A program made the translations under genes and the position numbers. Below the pieces are notes generated by a model. The model did no database searches, was not told where the DNA came from, and saw only the letters and a program-made list of their open reading frames with translations. Positions 30,469 through 38,197 of a stretch of 38,197 nucleotides of DNA are shown here, in pieces; position 1 is the stretch's first letter, and each line of letters opens with the position of its first letter. Location: contig JBOGWY010000157.1 of the NCBI GenBank assembly GCA_050694015.1, positions 1 to 38,197 of the forward strand, written 5' to 3'. The stretch comes from JBOGWY01 sp050694015 (GTDB lineage: Bacteria > Actinomycetota > CADDZG01 > WHSQ01).

Positions 30469-33030
30469 GGGGCGGGTGCCGGTTACTTCGATCGCGTGGT
30501 TGTAGGTACCCCGGTTCTGCCACGGGATCGGGTCGACATGGGCGGCCCCGGTGGCGCCGAACTCGATGTAGTCCGCCGGCCACGTCCACGCGCTCATGTC
30601 GGCACCCTGCGACGAAGCCAGCTGTTGCACCGCTGCCTCCAACGACGAGACGACCTGCTCGGCGCACGTTTCGGTCCCCCGGGTCGAGCGATCGTTGCAG
30701 TAGCTCGGCTTCCCGGCGTCCTCGGCCGCGAACGTCTTCCACAGCTGGTTCGAGAAGTCGGAGTAGAACGACGAGCCGTTGTTCCCGCTCGGGTCGTCGC
30801 TGATCGCTCCGGGGAAGAGATCGTAGTTGGTAGGACCGATCTCGTCGTCGAACACCGTGTGGACGAGTTCAAGGAACCACGTATCGAAGATCGCGACGGC
30901 GGCTCCCGCGTCCTGGAACTCGTCGCGGTCACGGTCCTGCCGGTGCGAGCCGGTGGCGATCCAGGCAGACACGACATCCCATGCCGGCGCTACCGTCTCC
31001 GGCAGCTCGGCCGTGTAGTCGTTCAGATAAGGGGCAAGTGCGTCGGCGCGACCATCGGCCGTCGCGGCTTCGCGGATCACGTCGACGACGTCCGAGAGGC
31101 CGGCCTTCCCGTCACCGCTCAGCAGCGTTTCCATCCGCTCCGCGAGCAGGTTCACACGGTGCGTCGGACCCCAGAAGGTCTGGTCGCCGTTGTGCCAGCC
31201 GACCGCCGGCTTGTTGTTCCAGTTCGCCACCCACCCCTGCTCGGGATCGATCATCTGCGGGTGCGAGGAGAACGGGATACGTCCGGTCCAGTCCCACGTC
31301 GCGGCCCCCCACGTCGGGAGCATCGGGTCCACACCGGCGGCACGGCGCGGGTACTTGCCGAGGTGGAAGTAGCCGATGTGCTCGTCGTCGACGTAGACGG
31401 CGTTGAAGGACACGGTGAACTCCGAGACCGCGTCCCGGAATTCCTCGACCGAATCCATCGATGACGAGTTGATCTTTATCAGCGCGGGCACGGTCGCGAG
31501 CTCCTGGTTCCAGAAGAATCGCTCGCGCACGATCGCGACCGGCTTCCCGTCCACCGTCGACCGCGCGACGACGGGACCGTGCACGGTGCGGTATATGCGC
31601 TGCCGGACCGCGTCGGCGCCCTTGACGGTGATCGTCTCGGTCCGGGCTTGCATCGGCCTGCACCGACCCTTGTACCTGTAGTAGTTGCTGTTGGTCGTCG
31701 CGCGCCCGCTGCGCTCGCAGAGCAGCTCGGCTCGCGTATCGACCGCGTCCGAGACTCCCGTTGTTAGAGACCACGCGTAGTCGATGCCGCGGCCGAGCGG
31801 GACCAAGAGCGACGCACCGGGCAAGGCCGGCCCGCGGAAGTCGAACGTGGGGGAGTGCACGTCGATCTCCATGAAGAACTGCGGGATGCTGTAGCCGACC
31901 TGGGGAGCTCCGAACTCGAGCGAGTTACCGGTCTCCGACTCGGCCGGTGCAACGGCGAGGAAGTTCGATGCCGGCATCTGCAGGCTCAGCTCCTTGAGGG
32001 TCCGATGTACCCGCGCGTCTTGAGCGGCTTGCCTCGTGACGAGCTGCCTCGCGTTGTCCGGGATCGCGACCGCGGCGGGGTTCACCTTGCCGTAACGCTG
32101 GGAGGGGAACGTACCCTCGCTCCGGGGGATCGTGGGGTACGCGGTCGTGTCGTTCACGAGCATCAAGTCGCGGAACAGTCTCTTGCCTGCGCGCACTCCC
32201 AACCTCTTCGTCAGCTGCTGGTAGATGGCCGCGTTGCGAACCTCGCCACCGGCCGTCTCACCAAATTGGCGCAGCTGCAGGATCACCACACCGACGGTGT
32301 CGATGGGCTCCCAGTCCTGCAGCTGCAAGCCTTGGCCCGGGTACTCCGCGGGCATCAAAGTGAAGTCGGCGCGTACCTCGTCCATGCGCGCGTTGACGCC
32401 CTCCGCATACGAGGTGACGGCACTCTGGAGGAGGCGGCCGTCGGCGCCGTAACGCTCGTCGAGCCGATCGAACATCCTCTGCAGCTCGGCGGTCGTATAG
32501 CCGTCCCGGCGGAGCGTCTGATCGGTCGCGATGAAGTCGGGGCCGAGGAGCTCGCTCAGCCGGCCGCGGCCCGCGTGCCGCAGGACGTCCATGTGCCACA
32601 GACGGTCCTCGGCGGTGACGTAGCCGAGCGCGAAGGCGGCGGCCTCGTCGGTGTCCGCGTAGATGTGCGGGATGTCGAACGAGTCCCGGTACACGGTCAC
32701 GCCGTCGGTCGGGCTGTATTCACGCGTGATCTCGTCGGGCCCGAACTGCTGGCTGTGGAAATACTCCGTGAGCTCGTCCTCGGTCACGTCGTCGTCATCG
32801 ATGAGCGACGCGTACATGTCGAGCTGATCGGTCACATGGGGGCCGAACTGCCCGGTCACGGCCTCCTGCAGCGACACGTAGCCGCTCTGGCCCGGCGGGA
32901 TGATCGAGAAAGCGCGGAGGTGGTCCGGGACTTCGGGCGGCTGTGCGAGGGCGGGCAGCGCGATCGCAACGACCAAGGACGATGCTCCCGCGAGCGCGAG
33001 GAAGCGGCGGACGTACCGGTTGGGTGTCAT
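30466..33030 (-). CDS. Secreted penicillin acylase-family (Ntn) amidohydrolase
   Basis: An 854-residue exported enzyme from ATG 33030 (MTPNRYVRRFLALAGASSLV; cleavage after ALAQ, about residue 30). DGVTVYRDSFDIPHIYADT and ALGYVTAEDRLWHMDVLR mark the A-chain of penicillin acylases. QMPASNFLAVAP contains S355, the expected N-terminal nucleophile exposed by self-cleavage. RTVHGPVVA and GWVANWNNKPA follow in the B-chain. The family hydrolyses amides of penicillins, acyl-homoserine lactones or lipopeptides; preference cannot be read from sequence. An in-frame start 63 bases upstream would disrupt the signal. It ends at repeat R4. Confidence 0.92.
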   Translation of the reverse strand: MTPNRYVRRFLALAGASSLVVAIALPALAQPPEVPDHLRAFSIIPPGQSGYVSLQEAVTGQFGPHVTDQLDMYASLIDDDDVTEDELTEYFHSQQFGPDEITREYSPTDGVTVYRDSFDIPHIYADTDEAAAFALGYVTAEDRLWHMDVLRHAGRGRLSELLGPDFIATDQTLRRDGYTTAELQRMFDRLDERYGADGRLLQSAVTSYAEGVNARMDEVRADFTLMPAEYPGQGLQLQDWEPIDTVGVVILQLRQFGETAGGEVRNAAIYQQLTKRLGVRAGKRLFRDLMLVNDTTAYPTIPRSEGTFPSQRYGKVNPAAVAIPDNARQLVTRQAAQDARVHRTLKELSLQMPASNFLAVAPAESETGNSLEFGAPQVGYSIPQFFMEIDVHSPTFDFRGPALPGASLLVPLGRGIDYAWSLTTGVSDAVDTRAELLCERSGRATTNSNYYRYKGRCRPMQARTETITVKGADAVRQRIYRTVHGPVVARSTVDGKPVAIVRERFFWNQELATVPALIKINSSSMDSVEEFRDAVSEFTVSFNAVYVDDEHIGYFHLGKYPRRAAGVDPMLPTWGAATWDWTGRIPFSSHPQMIDPEQGWVANWNNKPAVGWHNGDQTFWGPTHRVNLLAERMETLLSGDGKAGLSDVVDVIREAATADGRADALAPYLNDYTAELPETVAPAWDVVSAWIATGSHRQDRDRDEFQDAGAAVAIFDTWFLELVHTVFDDEIGPTNYDLFPGAISDDPSGNNGSSFYSDFSNQLWKTFAAEDAGKPSYCNDRSTRGTETCAEQVVSSLEAAVQQLASSQGADMSAWTWPADYIEFGATGAAHVDPIPWQNRGTYNHAIEVTGTRP

Positions 33031-33095
33031 GCAGGCCAGCCTGAGGCAGGGACTACGTACCTTCAAGGGCCTTTCGCGGTAGAAAAGCCTCACTC
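33031..33095. promoter_or_regulatory. Divergent promoter between penicillin acylase and dehydratase
   Basis: A 65-bp spacer with CTACGTACCTTCAAGGGCCT (33052-33071) in the middle and GGTAGAAAAG close to the dehydratase ATG. Both genes must start transcription here. Neither has a good Shine-Dalgarno site, so short-leader or leaderless mRNAs are possible. Confidence 0.35.
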
Positions 33096-34040
33096 ATGGA
33101 TCTCCCGAGCGTTCTCGATGCCAAGCGCCGCATCGCGCCCTATCTGCCGCGGACCCCGCTGCACCACTACCCGGGCCTCGACGAGGTCACCGGGACGGAG
33201 ACGTGGGTCAAGCACGAGAACCACCAGCCGCTCGGTGCGTTCAAGGTGCGCGGTGGGATCAATCTCGTCTCGCAGCTGTCCGACGACGAACGTGCCGCAG
33301 GCTTGATCGCGGCGTCGACCGGCAACCACGGCCAGTCGGTGGCCTATTCGGCGTCTGTCTTCGGGGTGCCTGCGACCATCTGCGTGCCGGAGAACGCGAA
33401 CCCCATGAAGATGGATGCGATGCGCCGCTTCGGCGCCGAGCTGATCCCCATCGGCCGCGACTTCGACGACGCGCGCGAACACGCGGAGAAGCTCGCGCAG
33501 GAGCGCGGCTACCGCTACGTGCATTCGGGCAATGAGCCGTTGTTGATCGCCGGTGTCGGCACCTACACGCTCGAGATGTTCGAAGACGTTCCCGACCTAG
33601 ACGTGATCTTCGTTCCGATCGGCGGCGGCAGCGGGGCCGCAGGGGCGTGCGTGGTGACGAAGGCGATCGCCCCGCAGACGCAGGTCATCGGGGTGCAATC
33701 GGCAGCGGCCCCCGCGGCGTACCGCTCGTGGAAGGAAGGACGTCTCGTCGAGGACAAGATGGAGACGTTCGCCGAGGGCCTCGCCACCCGGACCGCGTTC
33801 GAGCTCCCCCAGAAGATCTTGCGCGACCTGCTCGACGATTTCATCCTCGTGTCGGAAGACGAATTGCGCCACGCGATGCGCGTCACGATCGAGATGACGC
33901 GCAACCTCGCCGAGGGCGCGGGAGCCGCCGCTCTGGCAGGCGCGCTCAAGCTGAAGGCTCAACTCGCGGGCAAGAAGGTCGCTGTGGTGTGCAGCGGCGG
34001 CAACGTGACCACGCAACAACTCCGCGACCTGCTGGGTTGA
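33096..34040 (+). CDS. Threonine/serine dehydratase-type PLP enzyme (fold type II)
   Basis: A 314-residue PLP enzyme. HQPLGAFKVRGG carries the Schiff-base Lys (K50). AASTGNHGQSVAYSASVFGV is the substrate-loop S/T-x-GNHG-Q motif. VFVPIGGGSGAAGACVVTKA is the glycine-rich phosphate-binding loop, and VAVVCSGGNV is the C-terminal Ser-Gly-Gly-Asn motif. The length fits the catabolic/short form (no ACT regulatory domain), which deaminates L-threonine or L-serine to the 2-oxo acid and ammonia; serine racemase or ectoine-type EutB relatives are alternatives. ATG 33096 is close to the divergent promoter. Its TGA overlaps the next start as TTGA. Confidence 0.92.
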   Translation: MDLPSVLDAKRRIAPYLPRTPLHHYPGLDEVTGTETWVKHENHQPLGAFKVRGGINLVSQLSDDERAAGLIAASTGNHGQSVAYSASVFGVPATICVPENANPMKMDAMRRFGAELIPIGRDFDDAREHAEKLAQERGYRYVHSGNEPLLIAGVGTYTLEMFEDVPDLDVIFVPIGGGSGAAGACVVTKAIAPQTQVIGVQSAAAPAAYRSWKEGRLVEDKMETFAEGLATRTAFELPQKILRDLLDDFILVSEDELRHAMRVTIEMTRNLAEGAGAAALAGALKLKAQLAGKKVAVVCSGGNVTTQQLRDLLG

Positions 34041-34894
34041 GCTCGCAAGCTCCGAGCCCCGCGGTCCGCACGATCCTGCGCGTCGGCCGCGCGATGCTGC
34101 TGTTCTTCGAATTCGGTTACTACTACTTCGCGACCGTGAGCCTGCTCATCCTGGCCTCCGGTGACGGCGATACGACGTTCGCGGTGGTGACGCTGGTGGG
34201 AGCGCTCATCCTCGGTGGAGCTTTGACGGCGATCCGCAGACGCATCGTCGGATACCGTCTGCCGCTGCCCGAGGCGACGACCGAGCAGCGACTGAGGACC
34301 GCCGGCAACGTGTCGCTGCTCGCCGGGGTTCTGTTGGTGACGGTCGGCGGAAGCGTCCTCGCCGGGGGTCTGGGGGGCGGGGGAGCCGTGCTGATCGTGG
34401 TCTCGTTACCTCTCTTGGCGGCTGCCCTGATCGTGAGGGCGCGTCCGGTGGAAACGCCGCCGGATCCCGAGCTGTCGGCGGTCGGCCGCAGGTTGTGGGC
34501 GCGCGCTATCGACCTCGTCGTTCTGTGGCCGCTCACTTTCCTGGTCGCCGTGGCACGCGACGCGCTCGTCGGATCGCCGTCCGCGCAGGCCGGCATCCTC
34601 AACGGAGGTGTCGTCGCCGGGGTAGTGCTCTACGAACTTTGCGCGCTGGCGCTGTTCGGCGGCTCGCTGGGCAAGACGATCACCGGCATCCGCGTGGTTC
34701 CCGTCGTCGGTAGCGAGCTCGGCTGGGGCCGTGCGCTCGTACGAACGATCGTGTTCGTGGTGAGCATCTCGCTCGGCCCGTTCGCGTCGCTGTTCCTGTT
34801 CTTCCCTTACATGGATCCGAAGCGGCGCGCGCTGCACGACCGGCTCGCGGGCTCGCTGGTTCCGCTGGTCGATCCGCCGCCCGCTCTTCAGTGA
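34037..34894 (+). CDS. RDD-domain membrane protein
   Basis: A 285-residue membrane protein if started at TTG 34037, which overlaps the dehydratase stop; ATG 34094 would give 266 residues. Helices occur at about 20-45, 50-65, 90-110 and 115-130. The C-terminal half is an RDD domain (PF06271): VGRRLWARAIDLVVLWPLTF (the family Arg-Asp pair), FGGSLGKTITGIRVV and RALHDRLAGSLVPL (the usual end). RDD proteins are of mostly unknown role; some act in Na+/H+ exchange. It overlaps the convergent DNA glycosylase by seven bases. Confidence 0.85.
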   Translation: MSSQAPSPAVRTILRVGRAMLLFFEFGYYYFATVSLLILASGDGDTTFAVVTLVGALILGGALTAIRRRIVGYRLPLPEATTEQRLRTAGNVSLLAGVLLVTVGGSVLAGGLGGGGAVLIVVSLPLLAAALIVRARPVETPPDPELSAVGRRLWARAIDLVVLWPLTFLVAVARDALVGSPSAQAGILNGGVVAGVVLYELCALALFGGSLGKTITGIRVVPVVGSELGWGRALVRTIVFVVSISLGPFASLFLFFPYMDPKRRALHDRLAGSLVPLVDPPPALQ

Positions 34895-35781
34895 CGTTCG
34901 ATGTTGCGCAGGCGTGCTCTCGGCGCCCGGCGCGGCGCGTGGTCCGCACACAGCTCCATCAGTAGCGCGGCCCTCGCCCGGTGGCCGCGGTAGGGCTCGA
35001 GGAGTTCCATCATCCGCTCGTCGTCGGCGCGCCGCTCGCCTGCGAGCACCCACGAGACGACATGCGGGAGGTGGTAGTCGTTGGGCCGCACCGCATCGGG
35101 GTCGCCGAAGACGACGCGTTCGATCTCGGCGATCGTCCACGCGCCGACGCCGGGTAGGGCGCGCAGCCTCTTGCGCGCGATCTCGCGCGACATCGTCACC
35201 GTCTCTTCCAGACGCTTCGCGTAGCTGCACACGGCTCGGATGGTCGTGGCGCGGCCCCGCTCGATGCCGAAGCGGTGGAACGCGTGGTACGGGAGTGCGG
35301 CGAGCACCTTCGGGTCGGGCGGGAGCTTCATGCGCGTGGGGCCCGGCGCGGGCTCGCCGAGGACGTGGACGAGGTAGCGGTAGGCACTGTGAGACTCGAC
35401 CGTCGTCACGCGCTGCTCGAGGATCGTCGGCACCAGCGTCTGTACGATCCGGTTCGAACGGCACATGCGCAGTCCGGCGCGGGAACGGTGGAACGTACGC
35501 ATCAGCGTGTCGGGAGGCCGGAAGTCGTCGGGGTTGTCGTTGAGTCCGATCGCATCCGGCGCGGCGTCGAGCAGCCAGTCTGCTCCCGGCCCCCACGCCG
35601 CGACCTTGACATCGTCGCCGGCACGCTCGTATCGCACGGTGCCGGGCCCCCCGGGAGTGCGCACCGCGCGCCACACCGCGGCCCCCTCGACCCGGAAGGT
35701 CGGATCCCGCGGGCCGTGCCGCAGCGCCGACAACGTGAGCCGGAGATCGATGCCGGGGGCGAGGATGGTGCGTTCGTTCAC
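34888..35781 (-). CDS. AlkA-like DNA-3-methyladenine glycosylase (HhH-GPD)
   Basis: A 297-residue protein of the helix-hairpin-helix GPD superfamily. LPGVGAWTIAEIERVVFGDP (209-228) is the HhH motif and its following helix. D235 in RPNDYHLP is the expected catalytic Asp. VPTILEQRVTTVESHSAYRY is the conserved helix that precedes the HhH in AlkA/3-methyladenine glycosylases. There are no C-terminal iron-sulfur cysteines, so it is AlkA-like and not EndoIII/MutY-like. It would remove alkylated bases by monofunctional glycosidic cleavage. GTG 35781 is the start. Convergent with the RDD gene. Confidence 0.88.
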   Translation of the reverse strand: MNERTILAPGIDLRLTLSALRHGPRDPTFRVEGAAVWRAVRTPGGPGTVRYERAGDDVKVAAWGPGADWLLDAAPDAIGLNDNPDDFRPPDTLMRTFHRSRAGLRMCRSNRIVQTLVPTILEQRVTTVESHSAYRYLVHVLGEPAPGPTRMKLPPDPKVLAALPYHAFHRFGIERGRATTIRAVCSYAKRLEETVTMSREIARKRLRALPGVGAWTIAEIERVVFGDPDAVRPNDYHLPHVVSWVLAGERRADDERMMELLEPYRGHRARAALLMELCADHAPRRAPRARLRNIERH

Positions 35782-35912
35782 AGCCCGAGCCTAGACGTGA
35801 GGTGTGACACATCAGCGGCGCCCGGGCAGGATTTCTTCGCGCACGTGCTCCCTCGGGCCCGGTTTTTCCTCGAACCGCTTTCGGAACAGGGGCTATCAAC
35901 GATTATTGAGCG
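35782..35912 (+). promoter_or_regulatory. Promoter region of the GHKL-HExxH gene
   Basis: This 131-bp gap contains CTCGGGCCCGGTTTTTCC (35853-35870), a short palindrome followed by T5, and then TTTCGGAACAGGGGCTATCA before ATG 35913. No strong Shine-Dalgarno precedes the ATG (TTATTGAGCG). An AT-rich patch at 35896-35910 may hold the -10. Confidence 0.3.
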
Positions 35913-37298
35913 ATGGATGCCCGCCTTTTCGACCTCAATATCGAAGAGGTCCTCGACAACTGGGAGGTCTCCCATGCGATCAGGGAGGTCATCTCGAACG
36001 CGCTCGACGAGCAGGTCCTGTCCGACACCAAGGACATCGAGATCTACCGGGACGGCAGCGACTGGGTGATCCGGGACTACGGCAGGGGCCTCGAGATCGC
36101 ACATTTCACGCTCAATGAGAACAAGGAGAAGCTCGCTCGCGAGTCGGGCGTGATCGGGAAGTTCGGCGTCGGCCTCAAGGACGCGCTCGCGACCTTCCAC
36201 CGCCGCGGGGTCGAGGTACGCATCACGTCCCATCATGGCTCGTACTCGCTCCGTGAGACCACCAAGCACAGTTTCGAGGGCATCACGACCCTGCACGTCG
36301 CGTACGACGAGACGCCGCGCGACATGGAGGGGACCGAGTTCCGGCTCACGGGCGTCACCGACGAGCAGATGGACGAGGCCATGAGCTTCTTCCTCAAGTT
36401 CAACGGCGAGGAACCGGTCGACGAGACGCGCTACGGACAGATCCTGTGGCCCACGAAGGTTGGGGGCCGCGTCTACATCTCCGGGGTGTTCGCGTCCGAG
36501 GAGCCCAACTTCCTCTTCAGCTACAACGTCACCGATCTCACGCAGGCGATGAAGAAGCGCCTCAACCGGGAGCGCCTCAACGTCGGGCGCACCACCTACA
36601 CCGACCGCGTGAAGGCGATCCTCAAGGAGTCCACGTCGCCCGAGGTGCACGAACAACTCATGGACCAGGTCCTCGAGCGCAACCGCTCGCAGATGAAAGA
36701 CGAGATGCAGTGGATCGAGATCGTGCAGATGGCGCTCACACTTCTGCACACCAACGACGACGTGCTCTTCGTCGCCGAGCACGAGCTCCACACCCATCCC
36801 GACGTGATGGATCACGCTCGCCGCGACGGCTTAAGGCTCGTGATCATCACGAACGCGGAGAAGCGCAAGCTCAAGGAGCAAGCGGAGGCCGGGGGAGTGC
36901 AGGTGCGGCTCCTCGAGGACTACATCAAGGAGTTCAACGAAAGCTTCACCTACGCGTTCGTCGAAGCCGACGAGCTCGATCCCGCAGAGCGCGCCGTGTT
37001 CGATATGACCGGGCGGCTGCTCGGGTTGGTGGGTGCCGCAGAGAAGGCGCCGCCGGTCAAGATCTCCGAGACGCTGCGGCTCGATCGCGACGACACCGAG
37101 GGCGTGTGGGATCCCGACATCGCCTCGATCGTGATCAAGCGTGGTCAGCTTCGTTTGCAGCGTTCGTACGCGGCAACGTTGCTACACGAGATCGGGCACG
37201 CGCTCACGGGCACCGTCGACGCGACGCGCGAGTTCGAGAACGTGCTCACGAACTACCTGGGTCGCACGTCTGAGGCCGCGCTCGACGCTAGCGCTTGA
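35913..37298 (+). CDS. GHKL-type ATPase with C-terminal HExxH motif
   Basis: A 461-residue protein. Residues about 15-140 form a GHKL (Hsp90/MutL/histidine-kinase) ATP-binding domain: REVISNALDEQ (N-box, E25/N29), WVIRDYGRGLE (D55-x-G57-x-G59) and VIGKFGVGLKDALATF (81-95, lid/G2). A middle region (about 150-340) includes the charged segment KKRLNRERLN. The C-terminal part has LLHEIGHALTG (H425-E-I-G-H429), a zinc-metalloprotease motif as in ImmA/IrrE-type peptidases, with E442 in REFENVL as a possible third ligand. No His-phosphorylation box or DHp domain. No receiver or membrane helix. I do not know a named family with this order. It is a single gene, convergent with the thioesterase (11-base overlap). 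Confidence 0.82.
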   Translation: MDARLFDLNIEEVLDNWEVSHAIREVISNALDEQVLSDTKDIEIYRDGSDWVIRDYGRGLEIAHFTLNENKEKLARESGVIGKFGVGLKDALATFHRRGVEVRITSHHGSYSLRETTKHSFEGITTLHVAYDETPRDMEGTEFRLTGVTDEQMDEAMSFFLKFNGEEPVDETRYGQILWPTKVGGRVYISGVFASEEPNFLFSYNVTDLTQAMKKRLNRERLNVGRTTYTDRVKAILKESTSPEVHEQLMDQVLERNRSQMKDEMQWIEIVQMALTLLHTNDDVLFVAEHELHTHPDVMDHARRDGLRLVIITNAEKRKLKEQAEAGGVQVRLLEDYIKEFNESFTYAFVEADELDPAERAVFDMTGRLLGLVGAAEKAPPVKISETLRLDRDDTEGVWDPDIASIVIKRGQLRLQRSYAATLLHEIGHALTGTVDATREFENVLTNYLGRTSEAALDASA

Positions 37299-38088
37299 GC
37301 GCGAGCGCCAGTTGGCGCGACTGCGCGATCAGCGTGCCGTCCCGGCTCCACAGCTGACCGTCCTCTTCGAAGAACCCGTCGCGACCCATGAGCGACCAGA
37401 ACTTGCCGAGGTAGTAGTCCTCCGGCCCTGCGTTCGGTAGCGGCACCGTCGTGCGGAAATGGATCGTGAGGTCGAGCGTCGGGGCGACGAAGGGTTCGGT
37501 GACCCGCGGGAAGATCGCAGGAGGGCCCGCGTCCATCAGACACGCGATCGACGGGTAGTCGGCGACCAGCGGTTCGTCGAGTCGCATCCATCCTCCGACC
37601 AGTGCTTCGTCGGCGCCGCTCATCGGCGGTTCGCCGAGCGTCCAGCGCATGTCGAAGTTGTTCAGGAACGGCGGCGTGCCCTCGAGGCCGTTCACAGGAA
37701 ATCCTTCTTCCGGCGGAACGGTCTCGGGCATCGTGGCGTCGAAGAACTCCAACCCCGTCCATGGTCTCGAGAAGACCGCGATCGCGTTCGCCATCAGCTT
37801 CCCGTTCTGGGTCATGCGTGCCGACGCGAATGTCGAAGAGGTTCCTTCACGCTCGATCGTCGTCGCGATCTCGGCTGCTCCGGCTTTGGGGGCCGCGACG
37901 TAATGGATCGTCAGCGAGCGCGGGGGCCGGTCGTCATCGCCGACCCGTTCCATCAGGGCTCGGAGCAGGATCGCCGCGATATAACCACCGTGGGGGCCGC
38001 GGACGACCCACCACCGCTCGTTCACGTCGGCGGAGAAGACCCCGTCGCCCTGGGGCGTGACGGCGGTGTCGGTTTCGAATGAACTCAC
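37288..38088 (-). CDS. TesB-like acyl-CoA thioesterase family protein (double hotdog)
   Basis: A 266-residue protein from GTG 38088 (VSSFETDTAVTPQGDGVFSA). VVRGPHGGYIAAILLRAL is the GGY-x-AA motif of 4HBT_3/TesB-type thioesterases, followed by SLTIHYVAAPKAGAAEI and the second hotdog domain (LDLTIHFRTTVPL; YYLGKFWSLMGRDGFFEEDG; DGTLIAQSRQLAL). It would hydrolyse acyl-CoA thioesters or be a structural relative. No ribosome-binding site precedes the GTG; TACTTT lies six bases upstream and could be the -10 of a leaderless transcript. It is convergent with the GHKL gene. Confidence 0.85.
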   Translation of the reverse strand: MSSFETDTAVTPQGDGVFSADVNERWWVVRGPHGGYIAAILLRALMERVGDDDRPPRSLTIHYVAAPKAGAAEIATTIEREGTSSTFASARMTQNGKLMANAIAVFSRPWTGLEFFDATMPETVPPEEGFPVNGLEGTPPFLNNFDMRWTLGEPPMSGADEALVGGWMRLDEPLVADYPSIACLMDAGPPAIFPRVTEPFVAPTLDLTIHFRTTVPLPNAGPEDYYLGKFWSLMGRDGFFEEDGQLWSRDGTLIAQSRQLALALKR

Positions 38089-38117
38089 GGAGAAAAAGTA
38101 GCCGACAGATATGACTA

Positions 38118-38155
38118 CCAAGAACAATAAGAGGGGCCCCGAAGGGCCCCTCCAA
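38118..38155 (-). terminator. Rho-independent terminator of the gene entering from the right
   Basis: On the minus strand GAGGGGCCC pairs with GGGCCCCTC around a TTCG tetraloop (38131-38152), then TTATTGTTCTT. This is a strong intrinsic terminator placed about 25 bases after the stop at 38177. It insulates that gene from the thioesterase. Confidence 0.9.
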
Positions 38156-38176
38156 GTAACGACTTTCTGAAGCCTG

Positions 38177-38197
38177 TTACGGCGCCAGGTCGATGAC
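38177..38197 (-). CDS. C-terminal end of an unidentified gene (partial)
   Basis: The last bases read on the minus strand as ...VIDLAP followed by TAA (38179-38177), then 24 bases to a strong terminator hairpin. The terminator placement supports a real gene end. Six residues are too few to identify it. Confidence 0.6.
   Translation of the reverse strand, partial: VIDLAP

Overview
The window is GC-rich (about two thirds G+C by eye) and gene-dense. GTG and TTG starts are common, many neighbouring genes overlap by four bases (GTGA, TTGA, ATGA), and candidate -10 boxes have the form TAnnnT. With the gene content (Tat operon, tandem-domain ABC exporter, S15 hydrolase, penicillin acylase, MopE-type metal-binding repeats, LPG-synthase-like membrane protein) this points to an Actinomycetota chromosome, probably an uncultured lineage. 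That placement is inference. I found no rRNA, tRNA, CRISPR array, transposase or phage gene.

Layout. 1-362: end of a minus-strand methyltransferase. 601-3465: secreted multidomain sulfatase. 9436-3596 (minus): four-gene operon linked by 4-base overlaps: halogenase-like flavoprotein, CPA2 antiporter, double GT4 glycosyltransferase, DUF2334 deacetylase. 9605-12517: short leader ORF, lysine-less biotinyl-like domain, tatA, tatC, second tatA, UDP-glucose dehydrogenase. 12547-13030: a partial duplicate (3' end of tatC plus tatA) bracketed by two copies of a 36-bp box. 13134-14787: collagen-like/MopE secreted protein and a small DUF1508-like protein. 15085-19300: ABC exporter. 19419-21529: MerB-like protein and a beta-propeller protein. 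23171-21526 (minus): PAP2 phosphatase and an ornithine-cyclodeaminase-family enzyme. 23295-27569: envelope operon (LPG-synthase-like membrane protein, orphan OpuAC lipoprotein, PAP2-kinase fusion, lipoprotein). 27655-33030: three secreted proteins (S15 hydrolase, unknown, penicillin acylase). 33096-38088: serine/threonine dehydratase, RDD protein, AlkA-like glycosylase, GHKL ATPase with an HExxH motif, and a thioesterase. The last bases hold the C-terminus of another minus-strand gene and its terminator.

Most interesting. (1) The MerB-like gene has an in-frame TGA exactly where MerB has catalytic Cys159. A 9-bp stem with a GGUC loop begins 10 bases after it, as in a bacterial SECIS, so this is a candidate selenocysteine organomercurial-lyase-like enzyme. 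(2) A ~55-bp repeat occurs four times. Each copy starts exactly at the TAA stop of a gene for an exported protein and carries an invariant 28-base core. (3) A 36-bp box (GACGCnTCCCGCGTTCT then sCGTAGnAnAGATACCCC) lies 34-35 bp upstream of a TAGCCT/TAGCTT -10 at several operons and brackets the partial tat duplication. (4) Fusion proteins: GT4-GT4, PAP2-kinase, GHKL-HExxH, and a halogenase-like flavoprotein with a C-terminal CxxC/CxxC knuckle.
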